Shown here: positions 32,951 through 40,307 of the stretch, piece by piece
How positions within the stretch are numbered: the first letter of the stretch is position 1
How the letters are laid out: each line of letters begins with the position of its first letter
Source: Sphingomonas sp. UBA978
GTDB taxonomy: Bacteria; Pseudomonadota; Alphaproteobacteria; Sphingomonadales; Sphingomonadaceae
Reading direction: 5' to 3'
Length of the DNA: 64,000 nucleotides
Assembly: GCF_002292295.1 (NCBI RefSeq)
Contig: NZ_DBBS01000019.1
Location: 174,018 to 238,017 of the forward strand
Notes under the pieces: model-generated
Database searches by the model: none
What the model was told of the DNA's origin: nothing
The model's input: the letters and a program-made list of their open reading frames with translations, nothing else
Position numbers and translations under genes: made by a program

Positions 32951-34299
32951 GCCGGCCGGACCGGCCCGCCCGGGGGCCATGGGGCGGGGTGCGCCGGTCG
33001 CTGTTCTGGCGCGTGTTCCTCGTCATGCTGCTCAGCGTCGCCGCGGTGCAGGCGCTCAACGTCGCGCTGGTCGTCTCGATCGCGCCGCCGACGCCGCGCA
33101 TCTATTCGGTGCCGCAGGTGGTGGCGGCGCTGCGCCATGGCGGCGACGCGAGCGGCGAGCTGCTGCTGTCGCGCGATGCGGAGGATCCGGAGCCGTTCGA
33201 CGATCGCGGCAACCATCTCGCCGGGGTGATCGCCGGCCAGCTCGGCGTCGCCGCGGAGCGGGTGCGCGTCCATTTCGGTGGCGGCCCGCCGCCGATGGTC
33301 TTCGGCCCGATCCCGCGCCGCGCCGGGCCGCCCGAGCGCCGTCGCTCCCCCGATGCGCGGAGCCAGATCATGTTCGGCCATTTCACCGTCTCGGTGCAGC
33401 AGCCCGACGGCAGCTGGCTGAGCGCGCGGGGCGCGCGCACCGGCTTCGAAAGCTGGCGCGGGCGGGCGTTGCTGTGGCTGCTCGCGGCGATGCTGGCGGT
33501 CGCGCCCTTCGCCTGGCTGCTGGCGCGGCGGCTGACCAAGCCGATCGCCGCCTTCGGTGCCGCGGCGGAACGCCTGGGCCGCGATCCGCGCGCCGCGCCC
33601 GTGCCGCTCGGCGGCCCGGCGGAGATCGCCGATGCCGCGGCGGCGTTCAACCGGATGCAGGCGCGGCTCAACCGCTATGTCGAGGATCGCACGACGATGA
33701 TCGCGGCGATCGCGCACGATTTGCGCACGCCGCTGATGCGCCTCGGGCTGCGGCTCGAACGGGCGCCCGAGCCGCTGCGCACCACCAGCGAATCGGACAT
33801 CGCCGACATGCAGGCGATGATCCAGGCCGCGCTCGCCTTCTTCCGCGACGACAATCGTATCGGTGAGCGGCGGCGGCTCGACCTGCGCTCGCTGGTCGAG
33901 AGCGTGACCGACGATCTCGCCGACCGCGGCGAGCCGGTGACGCTGCACGACGGCGACCCCGTCGTGATCGAGGGCGATGCGGCGGGGCTCAAGGCGTTGG
34001 TCGCCAATCTGGTCGGCAACGCGCTCAAATATGCCGGTGACGCCGAAGTGACGCTCGCCGAGCTGGACGGCCATGCGGTGATCGCGGTGCGCGACCACGG
34101 CCCGGGCATCGACCCGGACGACCTCGACCGCCTGTTCGAACCCTTCTTCCGCGGCGAACGCTCGCGCAACCGCGACACCGGCGGCATCGGCCTCGGCCTC
34201 AGCAGCGTGCGCGGCGTCGCCCGCGCGCACGGCGGCGACGCGACCATCGCCAACCACCCCGACGGCGGCGCCATCGCCCGCGTCACGCTGCCGCTGTAA
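32947..34299 (+). CDS. Two-component sensor histidine kinase
   Basis: The 450-residue kinase has a membrane helix at about 21-45, a periplasmic Pro/Arg-rich domain (46-170, with GGGPPPMVFGPIPRRAG), a second helix at 174-194, a HAMP linker, and an H-box MIAAIAHDLRTPLMRLGLRL with the phospho-His at 257. The catalytic domain has NLVGNALKYAG, DHGPGIDPDD and GGIGLGLSSV. All key residues are present. It forms a bicistronic unit with the response regulator (4-base overlap). The signal is not known. Confidence 0.93.
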   Translation: MSRPDRPARGPWGGVRRSLFWRVFLVMLLSVAAVQALNVALVVSIAPPTPRIYSVPQVVAALRHGGDASGELLLSRDAEDPEPFDDRGNHLAGVIAGQLGVAAERVRVHFGGGPPPMVFGPIPRRAGPPERRRSPDARSQIMFGHFTVSVQQPDGSWLSARGARTGFESWRGRALLWLLAAMLAVAPFAWLLARRLTKPIAAFGAAAERLGRDPRAAPVPLGGPAEIADAAAAFNRMQARLNRYVEDRTTMIAAIAHDLRTPLMRLGLRLERAPEPLRTTSESDIADMQAMIQAALAFFRDDNRIGERRRLDLRSLVESVTDDLADRGEPVTLHDGDPVVIEGDAAGLKALVANLVGNALKYAGDAEVTLAELDGHAVIAVRDHGPGIDPDDLDRLFEPFFRGERSRNRDTGGIGLGLSSVRGVARAHGGDATIANHPDGGAIARVTLPL

Positions 34300-34307
34300 A
34301 CAAAACC

Positions 34308-34349
34308 CGTCATCCCCGCGCAGGCGGGGATCCAGAAACGCTGGCGTTT
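34308..34349 (+). repeat. Palindromic CGTCATCCCCGCG repeat after the histidine kinase gene
   Basis: The sequence holds a hairpin, ATCCCCGC/GCGGGGAT (34311-34331), and a second, AAACGC/GCGTTT (34336-34349). It starts 8 bases after the histidine kinase stop and probably ends that operon. A degenerate relative is at 25589-25684. This repeat type is common after genes in alphaproteobacteria. Confidence 0.65.
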
Positions 34350-34452
34350 CGACCCAATCCGCACCCTTCGCGTCCAAAGCCCCCCCCCTGCGCAGGAGCC
34401 AGAAGAACAGATCGCGCCAGCCGGTTCGCCCCACCGACGCCGGGCCGGGAAA

Positions 34453-34650
34453 TCACCCAAGCCGGTCGGCGATGATCCAGCGCCGGCTGATCGCAGTGCG
34501 CATCAATTGCAACCCGCAGCACAGGCACCGCGCACGGCGCACCCCGCCGACGCTGGTCTGCTTGCGCGCGGGCCGGTGCCGGCTCACGAGACAGGGGGCA
34601 GGGCTGGGGGCGGGGCCGGAAGCGGACGGGACGGGCGGCAGGGCGGACAT
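34453..34650 (-). CDS. Small Cys-containing basic protein, function unknown
   Basis: This 65-residue product has a Pro/Ser-rich first half and a basic second half with ARCLCCGLQLMRTAISRRWI. The three close Cys (C-x-C-C) could bind metal but there is no matching second pair. The ATG at 34650 follows AAGGAG by 8 bases, an excellent ribosome site. That is the main reason to treat it as real. It lies alone between the histidine kinase and the GreA-like gene. No family was recognised. Confidence 0.5.
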   Translation of the reverse strand: MSALPPVPSASGPAPSPAPCLVSRHRPARKQTSVGGVRRARCLCCGLQLMRTAISRRWIIADRLG

Positions 34651-34871
34651 GCGCGGGGCTCCTTCGCCACGTGCATCGCGGTTCCGGATTGCACCGCGAT
34701 GTCCCGGCGGAAATATCGCCGCAACATGGGGACGATATTCGTGAGCGGTCGGCGGCGTTCTCTCCCAGACACGGCACCGCCGGCATTCGGGTGCTCCCCG
34801 GTGCCCGACGGTCGAGCTACGGGACCAGCGATGGTCGCGTAGCTCGGCTCATATCCGGGCCTCGTGTCGGT

Positions 34872-35339
34872 TCAGGCCCCGTCGATCGGCTCGACCCCCA
34901 GCACCGCGATCGCATCGTCCCGCCCGTTGAACGGCAGCACGTCGCCCGGTTCCGCGCCGATCAGCGCCCGCGCCAGCGGCGCGCCGAATGCCAGCCGGTC
35001 GGCATGCGGATCGGCCTCGTCGTCGCCGACGATCGCGATCGTGCGCGGCTTGCCGCCGATCGTCACGCGCACCCGCGTGCCGAATCCGGCGCTGCCGTCC
35101 TCGGGCGCCGCCGTCGGGATCGCGGTCGTCCGCCGCGTCTGCCAATAGCGCAGGTCGCGGCGGATCGCCTCGGCATCCTCGGTCGCCGCCTGCGCCAGCG
35201 CCGCCTCCAGCGCGGCGATCCGCGTCTCGATCAACGCCTTGCCCGCCCGCGTCACCAGATTGGGACCGGCGGGGATGGGCAGCTCGAACTTCGGCTCCAG
35301 ATGCTCTTCGTCGCTCTCGCGGCGGAACGCGACACTCAT
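34872..35339 (-). CDS. GreA/GreB-family transcription elongation factor
   Basis: The 155-residue protein begins MSVAFRRESDEEHLEPKFEL and shows the N-terminal coiled coil region (LVTRAGKALIETRIAALEAA through RDLRYWQTRRTTA) and the C-terminal FKBP-like domain with FGTRVRVTIGGKPRTIAIVG and SPLxxALxG-like FGAPLARALIGAEPGD. Gre factors enter the RNA polymerase secondary channel and promote cleavage of backtracked RNA. The conserved acidic D-E-x-x tip at the coiled-coil end is degenerate here (ALAQAATEDAEAI), so it may be a Gre-like anti-factor. The start at 35339 has GAGAGAGG upstream. Confidence 0.82.
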   Translation of the reverse strand: MSVAFRRESDEEHLEPKFELPIPAGPNLVTRAGKALIETRIAALEAALAQAATEDAEAIRRDLRYWQTRRTTAIPTAAPEDGSAGFGTRVRVTIGGKPRTIAIVGDDEADPHADRLAFGAPLARALIGAEPGDVLPFNGRDDAIAVLGVEPIDGA

Positions 35340-35428
35340 GGCACGGCCTCTCTCAATGTGTCCCATCCGCGGACAGGTCCGGTTTAACCACCTTTGCGGC
35401 TGGTCGTAATCGTAAACAGGACGTTAAC

Positions 35429-35605
35429 ATGTCCATGATGACCAGACGCCTTGTCCTGACCAACGAAGCCGCCCGCCATCCGTTTCGGCAGACCCTGCCG
35501 CCACCGGTGACGCCCGATGCCCGCAAGCGCGACGACGAGGACTGGAAGCTGTTCCTGCTCAGCTTCGCCGCCTTCTTCACCTGCTTCTACACGCTGATCT
35601 TCTGA
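35429..35605 (+). CDS. Small C-tail-anchored membrane protein, function unknown
   Basis: The 58-residue product begins MSMMTRRLVLTNEAARHPFR and ends with a hydrophobic segment (DDEDWKLFLLSFAAFFTCFY then TLIF). It therefore has a polar N-terminus and a C-terminal membrane helix. AGGAC precedes the ATG by 8 bases. It diverges from the gre gene with about 90 bases between starts. The family is not known, but its composition and clean frame suggest a real gene. Confidence 0.65.
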   Translation: MSMMTRRLVLTNEAARHPFRQTLPPPVTPDARKRDDEDWKLFLLSFAAFFTCFYTLIF

Positions 35606-35717
35606 CCGCCCCGCCGCCGGGGGTATGAGCGGTTCGCGCAGGGGCGGAGATGGGGGCGTACGGCCCCGTCATCTTCGCGCCTTGGAAGCGTAGGCTGTCG
35701 ATGCCGGCAGCGCGACG

Positions 35718-35747
35718 CCTCTGCGTCCTCCGCGCCTCCGCGCGAAC
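35718..35747. repeat. Copy of the dispersed repeat in reverse orientation (GCGTCCTCCGCGCCTCC)
   Basis: The sequence CTCTGCGTCCTCCGCGCCTC (35719-35738) followed by CGCGCGAA is the reverse complement of the copy at 12985-13010. It sits between the small membrane protein and the end of the LplT-like gene. The surrounding 35606-35794 contains nothing else recognisable. Confidence 0.65.
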
Positions 35748-35794
35748 CCGTTTTCCCCGACCGCGGGCGGGTCGCCGCGAACCCCCGGTCCGTC

Positions 35795-37084
35795 CTAGTC
35801 GCAGGCGGCGTGCAGCTTTTGCGCGATCCAGGCCGACACCAGGCACATCGCCGCGACGAGGAACAGCATGTCGACCGACCGGACGCCCATCAGGTCGATG
35901 CCGATCGCCGCGATCGATCCCAGGGTCATCGCGCCCGAATTGACGACGTTGTTCGCGGCGACGGTGCGCGCGGTCTGGTCCTTCTCGACCGTCGTCGTCA
36001 GGAACGCATAGAGCGGCACGACGAACATGCCGCCGGTCGTCGCGATCGCCAGCAGGCACAGCATGATCGGGATCGCGCGCGGCTGCGCGACGAACTGGCT
36101 CCAGTCGTAGAAGCTGCCCGGCGCCGCCGGCACCCAGTTGCGGCACAGGAACGAGAAGATCACGACGAATACGCCCATCGCGATCACCGATACCGGCGAA
36201 TAGCGTGCGCTGATCTTGCCCTTCAGCATCGTGTTGATGACCACCGACCCGATCGCCACCCCGACCGAGAAGACCGCGATCGCCCCGCTCGCGACCCGCT
36301 CGTCGGCGGTGAGCACGTTCTTCACCAGCGGCGGGAAGATGATGATGAGCAGCGCCCCGATCGTCCAGAAGAAGCTGATCGCGCAGATCGCGAGGAACAG
36401 CCGCGGGATGTGCATCGTCGTGCGGATCAGCCGCCACGATGCGGTGAACGGATTGTAGTTGAGCTTCAGCCGCGGCCCCTCGCGCGGGGCGGGCGGCACC
36501 TGCCTCGCGGTCGCCCAACCGATCAGCGCGACGACGATCACCAGCATCGCGGCGCCCTCGATCGGGACCCAGCCGGCCATGATCGTGCCGAGCAGGATGG
36601 CGAGATACGTCCCCGCCTCGACCAGCCCGGTGCCGCCGAGCACGTCGCAGGGCTTCAGGTGCTGCGGCAGGATCGCATATTTGATCGGCCCGAAGAAGGT
36701 CGAGTGCACGCCGAGGAACAGCACCGCGCCCAGCATCAGGCCGATGCCCAGCGTCGGATAGCCCGCGCGCGCCACCATCAGCCCGCCCGCGCCGAGCAGC
36801 ATGATGCCGATCTCCGCGGTCTTTACGATGCGGATGATCCGCGCCTTGTCGTGGCTGTCGGCGAGCTGCCCGGCGAGCGCGGAGAGCAGGAAGAACGGCA
36901 GGATGGCGATGCCGGTCGCCAGCGCGTTGAAGTTCGATTCCATGTGCGGATCGTTGAAGATCGCATAGGTCGCGAACAGCACCATCGACGTCTTGAACAG
37001 ATTGTCGTTGAACGCGCCGAGGAACTGCGTGGCGAAGAGGGGCAGGAAGCGGCGCTGCTTCAGCAACCCCATGGCATTCAGCAT
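35795..37084 (-). CDS. MFS transporter, LplT-like (lysophospholipid flippase type)
   Basis: The 429-residue protein has 12 helices and opens MLNAMGLLKQRRFLPLFATQ followed by FLGAFNDNLFKTSMVLFATY. That F-x-GAFNDNxxK motif is typical of LplT and of the transporter part of acyltransferase fusion proteins. SALAGQLADSHDKARIIR is the MFS loop. LplT moves lysophospholipids inwards across the inner membrane for re-acylation. Here the acyltransferase partner is missing, but pgsA, a phospholipid synthesis gene, is divergent next to it. The start at 37084 was chosen because residues upstream (from 37150) are not conserved in type. Confidence 0.87.
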   Translation of the reverse strand: MLNAMGLLKQRRFLPLFATQFLGAFNDNLFKTSMVLFATYAIFNDPHMESNFNALATGIAILPFFLLSALAGQLADSHDKARIIRIVKTAEIGIMLLGAGGLMVARAGYPTLGIGLMLGAVLFLGVHSTFFGPIKYAILPQHLKPCDVLGGTGLVEAGTYLAILLGTIMAGWVPIEGAAMLVIVVALIGWATARQVPPAPREGPRLKLNYNPFTASWRLIRTTMHIPRLFLAICAISFFWTIGALLIIIFPPLVKNVLTADERVASGAIAVFSVGVAIGSVVINTMLKGKISARYSPVSVIAMGVFVVIFSFLCRNWVPAAPGSFYDWSQFVAQPRAIPIMLCLLAIATTGGMFVVPLYAFLTTTVEKDQTARTVAANNVVNSGAMTLGSIAAIGIDLMGVRSVDMLFLVAAMCLVSAWIAQKLHAACD

Positions 37085-37220
37085 GCGAACGTCGGCCTTC
37101 GATCGTGGCGATATTGCGGCAGGCATAGCCCAGCCGGTCCGGCACGCCAACGGCTTAGGTCATGCGAGCCGATGCATGGGGGTTACGTCCGCGCGGCTGT
37201 CGCGGTAGGAGGGGCATACG

Positions 37221-37787
37221 ATGCTGACCTTGCCCAACCTTTTGACGCTGTCGCGCATCGTCGCGGTCCCGCTGCTCGTCGCCTTCCTGTGGTGGCCGCG
37301 GTGGGAGGCGGGATTCGGCATCGCCTTCGCGCTCTATTGCCTGATGGGCATCACCGATTATTTCGACGGCTATCTCGCCCGCGCGCAGGGCGCGGTGTCG
37401 AAGCTCGGCGTGTTCCTCGATCCGATCGCGGACAAGATCATGGTCGCCGCGGTGATCCTGATGCTGGTCGGCACCCGCCACGACGATCTGGCGCTCATCA
37501 CCGGCGTCCACCTGATCGCCGCGCTCATCATCCTGCTGCGCGAGATCGCGGTGTCGGGCCTGCGCGAATTCCTCGCCGGGCTGCAGGTGTCGCTGCCGGT
37601 GTCGAAGCTCGCCAAGTGGAAGACGACGCTGCAGCTCGTCGCCTTCGGTGCGCTGATCCTCGCCGGCGCGCTGCCCGCGCAGGCGTGGATCAAGGTGACC
37701 GGCCTCGGCTGCCTGTGGGCGGCGGCGGCGCTGACGCTGGTGACGGGCTGGGATTATCTGCGCGTCGGCATCCGGCATATGGACTGA
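37221..37787 (+). CDS. pgsA: CDP-diacylglycerol-glycerol-3-phosphate 3-phosphatidyltransferase
   Basis: PgsA makes phosphatidylglycerolphosphate, the precursor of phosphatidylglycerol and cardiolipin, in the inner membrane. The 188-residue protein opens MLTLPNLLTLSRIVAVPLLV and has the CDP-alcohol phosphotransferase signature D-x2-DG-x2-AR-x8-G-x3-D-x3-D in ITDYFDGYLARAQGAVSKLG with FLDPIADK. LREIAVSGLREFLAG follows, also typical. About five or six helices are visible. It is the first of pgsA-moaD-moaE; moaD begins 5 bases after its stop. Confidence 0.95.
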   Translation: MLTLPNLLTLSRIVAVPLLVAFLWWPRWEAGFGIAFALYCLMGITDYFDGYLARAQGAVSKLGVFLDPIADKIMVAAVILMLVGTRHDDLALITGVHLIAALIILLREIAVSGLREFLAGLQVSLPVSKLAKWKTTLQLVAFGALILAGALPAQAWIKVTGLGCLWAAAALTLVTGWDYLRVGIRHMD

Positions 37788-37791
37788 TCCG

Positions 37792-38049
37792 ATGGCGATC
37801 GAGATGCTCTATTTCGCCTGGGTGCGCGAACGCATGGGCTGCGCGCAGGAAATCGTGTCGCCGCCGCCGACCGTGACGACGGTCGCCGCGCTGGTCGACT
37901 GGCTCGCGGCCCGCGACGCCACCAGCGCCGATGCGCTGGCGGACCGCGCCCGGCTGCGCGCCGCGGTCGACCAGGATTTCGTCGCCATGGACGCGGGCAT
38001 CGCCGGCGCGCGCGAGGTCGCCCTGTTCCCGCCGGTGACCGGCGGATGA
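37792..38049 (+). CDS. moaD: Molybdopterin synthase sulfur carrier subunit
   Basis: The 85-residue ubiquitin-like protein begins MAIEMLYFAWVRERMGCAQE and ends ALFPPVTGG. The C-terminal Gly-Gly is thiocarboxylated and donates sulfur to precursor Z. It sits between pgsA and moaE; its stop overlaps the moaE start in ATGA, which couples the two subunits. Positioning after pgsA is common in alphaproteobacteria. Confidence 0.95.
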   Translation: MAIEMLYFAWVRERMGCAQEIVSPPPTVTTVAALVDWLAARDATSADALADRARLRAAVDQDFVAMDAGIAGAREVALFPPVTGG

Positions 38050-38492
38050 TCCGCATCGTCGTCGGCCGCGATCCCATCGACATCGGCGCGGAAATGACGC
38101 TGGCGGAGGGTGCCGCCGGGGCCGGCGCGGTCGCGACCTTCACCGGGCTGGTCCGTGCCGACGATTCGGTCGGCATGCTCGAACTCGAACATTATCCCGG
38201 CGCGACCGAGGCGGCGCTGACCCGCGTCGCGGAGGGCGCGGTCGCGCGCTGGTCGCTCGGCGCGGCGACGATCGTCCACCGCGTCGGCCCGATGACCCCG
38301 GGGGAGCGGATCGTCTTCGTCGCCGCCGCCGCGCCGCACCGCGCCGCCGCGCTCGAGGCCTGCGCCTATCTGATCGACCGGCTCAAGACCGACGCCCCCT
38401 TCTGGAAGCGCGAAACCCGCGGCACCGATGCGCGCTGGGTCGAGGCGCGCGACACCGACACCGCCGCCGCGGAACGCTGGGAACGGCACTGA
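38046..38492 (+). CDS. moaE: Molybdopterin synthase catalytic subunit
   Basis: The 148-residue protein starts MIRIVVGRDPIDIGAEMTLA and includes GAVATFTGLVRADDSVGMLE and LEHYPGATEAALTRVAEGAV, then IVHRVGPMTPGERIVFVAAA and AYLIDRLKTDAPFWKRET. The Lys residues of the last motif (LKTDAPFWK) are the ones that act in dithiolene formation. With MoaD it converts cyclic pyranopterin monophosphate to molybdopterin. The overlap with moaD indicates co-translation. Confidence 0.95.
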   Translation: MIRIVVGRDPIDIGAEMTLAEGAAGAGAVATFTGLVRADDSVGMLELEHYPGATEAALTRVAEGAVARWSLGAATIVHRVGPMTPGERIVFVAAAAPHRAAALEACAYLIDRLKTDAPFWKRETRGTDARWVEARDTDTAAAERWERH

Positions 38493-38502
38493 CGCAGGCC
38501 CT

Positions 38503-38630
38503 GGAATCGGATGACATCGGATTGATCCGCATGTTCGTCATTGCGAGCGCAGCGAAGCAATCCAGAGCCGTACCAGGACGCCCTGGATTGCTTCGCTGCG
38601 CCCGCAATCACGGATCAGTTAGATGTCATC
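38503..38630. repeat. Composite palindromic repeat, copy 1 (CATTGCGAGCGCAGCGAAGC)
   Basis: CATTGCGAGCGCAGCGAAGC plus AATCCAG (38539-38565) is matched in inverted orientation by CTGGATTGCTTCGCTGCG (38583-38600). Outer sequences GATGACATC...GGATTGATCCG and GGATCAGTTAGATGTCATC extend the symmetry to about 128 bases. The 17-base loop begins with AGCCGTACCAGGACG. The same unit, including outer flanks and loop, occurs inverted at 49035-49162. The element lies between moaE and the fasciclin gene. Confidence 0.8.
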
Positions 38631-38666
38631 CCGCTCTCGCCCGGCGGGGGAGGGCGCAAAGGCGCC

Positions 38667-39293
38667 CTACGGCAGCACCGGCACCAGCACGCCGTTCACG
38701 ACATGGATCACGCCGTTGACCTGCGCGACGTCCGCCGCCTCGACATAGCTGCGGTTGCCGGTGACGCTGGTCAGCGTGATGACGTCGCCGGTCATCGTCG
38801 CGACGATCGGCTGCCCGCCCAGCGTCGTCAGCGTCGCGCGCCCGCCGCCGGCGCGGATACGGTCGGTCAGTTGCTCGGTCGTCACCGTCCCCGCGACGAC
38901 GTGATAGCGCAACAGCGCCACCAGCGCCGCGCGATTCTCGGGCGCCAGCAGGTCGCTGGCGATTCCCGGCGCGAGGCGGGTGAACGCCGCATCGCTCGGC
39001 GCGAACAGCGTATAGGGCCCGTCGCCGCCGAGCAGCTGGTCCAGCTCCGCGATCCGCAACTCGGTTGCCAGCGTGTTCAGCCCGGGAGTCGCCGCGATCG
39101 AGGTCGCGATCGTCGCCTCCGATTCGATCCGCGACGGGTCGACCGGCACCGGCGCGCTGACCACCGGCGGCGGCGCGACGACGGGGGCGGTCGCCGGCGG
39201 CACGCAGCCGGCGAGCAGGACGAGCGAGGCATAGACGGCGATCCGTCGCGCCTGGCTGGTCGAAGACTTGGAGGTGGGAAAGGACTGGGTCAC
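38667..39293 (-). CDS. Fasciclin (FAS1) domain lipoprotein
   Basis: The 208-residue protein starts at GTG 39293 (VTQSFPTSKSSTSQARRIAV), with a lipobox YASLVLLAGC. A Pro-rich linker leads into one FAS1 domain: ATSIAATPGLNTLATELRIA, then GPYTLFAPSDAAFTRL and LRYHVVAGTVTTEQL, and finally NGVIHVVNGVLVPVLP. FAS1 domains act in cell adhesion or surface interactions. The ATG-initiated longer frame (39425) is not compatible with a signal peptide. The GTG lies 4-5 bases after GAGG. It is the last gene of the minus-strand block downstream of oxyR and may be independent. Confidence 0.85.
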   Translation of the reverse strand: MTQSFPTSKSSTSQARRIAVYASLVLLAGCVPPATAPVVAPPPVVSAPVPVDPSRIESEATIATSIAATPGLNTLATELRIAELDQLLGGDGPYTLFAPSDAAFTRLAPGIASDLLAPENRAALVALLRYHVVAGTVTTEQLTDRIRAGGGRATLTTLGGQPIVATMTGDVITLTSVTGNRSYVEAADVAQVNGVIHVVNGVLVPVLP

Positions 39294-39330
39294 GTACCCT
39301 CTTCTACGCCCGAAGCCGGGCGGGGTTGCA

Positions 39331-40233
39331 TCAGCGTGCTTCGGCGAGCGCCTCGGCGAGCAACTGGAAATCTTTCTCGCGCGGGGATGCGCGGCGCCAG
39401 ACCAGCGCGATCCGCCGCACCGCATTGTCGGCGTCGAGCGGCCGCGCGACGATATTGGTATGGTCGAGGATCCCCGCCTTGAGCGCCATTTCCGGCAGCA
39501 TCGTCATGCCCAAACCATTGTCGACCATCTGCACGATCGTGTGCAGCGAAGTGCCGAGCATCGTCGCCTCCGCGCGCAATTCGGGCCGGTTGCACGCCGA
39601 CAGCGCATGGTCCTTGAGGCAATGCCCGTCCTCGAGCAGCAGCAGCCGCGTCTCGTCGATCAGCGCGGCGGGGATCGTCGGCGGATCGCTCGGCATGTCC
39701 TGCGGCTGGTAGGCGACGAACAGCCGGTCGTCGAACAGCGCCTGCGACGCGACGTCGCCGCATGCGAAGGGCAGCGCGAGCAGCACGCAATCGGTGCGGC
39801 CGTTGTGCAGCCCCTCGCACGCCGCGCCCGACGGCTCCTCGCGCAGGAACAGCTTGAGGTCGGGATAGTCGCGGCGCAGCCGCGGCAGGATATGCGGCAG
39901 CATGAAGGGCGCGATCGTCGGAATGACGCTCATCCGCATCTCGCCCGACAGCGGCCGCCCGGCGGCGCGCGCGATATCGCCCAGCTCCTCCGCCTCGCGC
40001 AGCACGCGCCGCGCCTTGTCGGCGATCCGGTCGCCCAGCGGCGTGAAGCGGACGACGCGGCGGGTCCGCTCGACCAGCGTGACGCCGATCAGCGTCTCCA
40101 GCTCGCGCAGGCCCGCCGACAGGGTCGACTGGGTGACGAAACATGCCTCGGCGGCCCGTCCGAAATGGCCGGCGTCCTTCAACGCGACCAGATATTGCAG
40201 CTGCTTGAGCGTGGGAAGATAGGTCGCCGCCAT
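39331..40233 (-). CDS. oxyR: OxyR peroxide-sensing LysR-family regulator
   Basis: The 300-residue protein begins with a LysR helix-turn-helix (QLQYLVALKDAGHFGRAAEA through STLSAGLRELE). The sensor domain has GHCLKDHALSAC with Cys205 and Cys214 spaced exactly as the two Cys that form the OxyR disulfide. Hydrogen peroxide oxidises them and activates transcription of genes such as ahpCF. It is encoded downstream of ahpF on the same strand, about 75 bases away, across a hairpin at 40278-40300. Autoregulation through the ahp promoter is plausible. Confidence 0.94.
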   Translation of the reverse strand: MAATYLPTLKQLQYLVALKDAGHFGRAAEACFVTQSTLSAGLRELETLIGVTLVERTRRVVRFTPLGDRIADKARRVLREAEELGDIARAAGRPLSGEMRMSVIPTIAPFMLPHILPRLRRDYPDLKLFLREEPSGAACEGLHNGRTDCVLLALPFACGDVASQALFDDRLFVAYQPQDMPSDPPTIPAALIDETRLLLLEDGHCLKDHALSACNRPELRAEATMLGTSLHTIVQMVDNGLGMTMLPEMALKAGILDHTNIVARPLDADNAVRRIALVWRRASPREKDFQLLAEALAEAR

Positions 40234-40277
40234 GCCCCGCCGGATAGAGGCGCCGCCGCCGCGACGCCACCCTCATT

Positions 40278-40300
40278 ATCCTCCCCGGCACGGGGAGGAT
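40278..40300 (-). terminator. Hairpin between ahpF and oxyR
   Basis: ATCCTCCCCG (40278-40287) and CGGGGAGGAT (40291-40300) form a perfect 10-bp stem around GCA, 8 bases after the ahpF stop on the minus strand. There is no U run, so partial termination or processing between ahpF and oxyR is likely. Confidence 0.55.
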
Positions 40301-40307
40301 CGCACCC

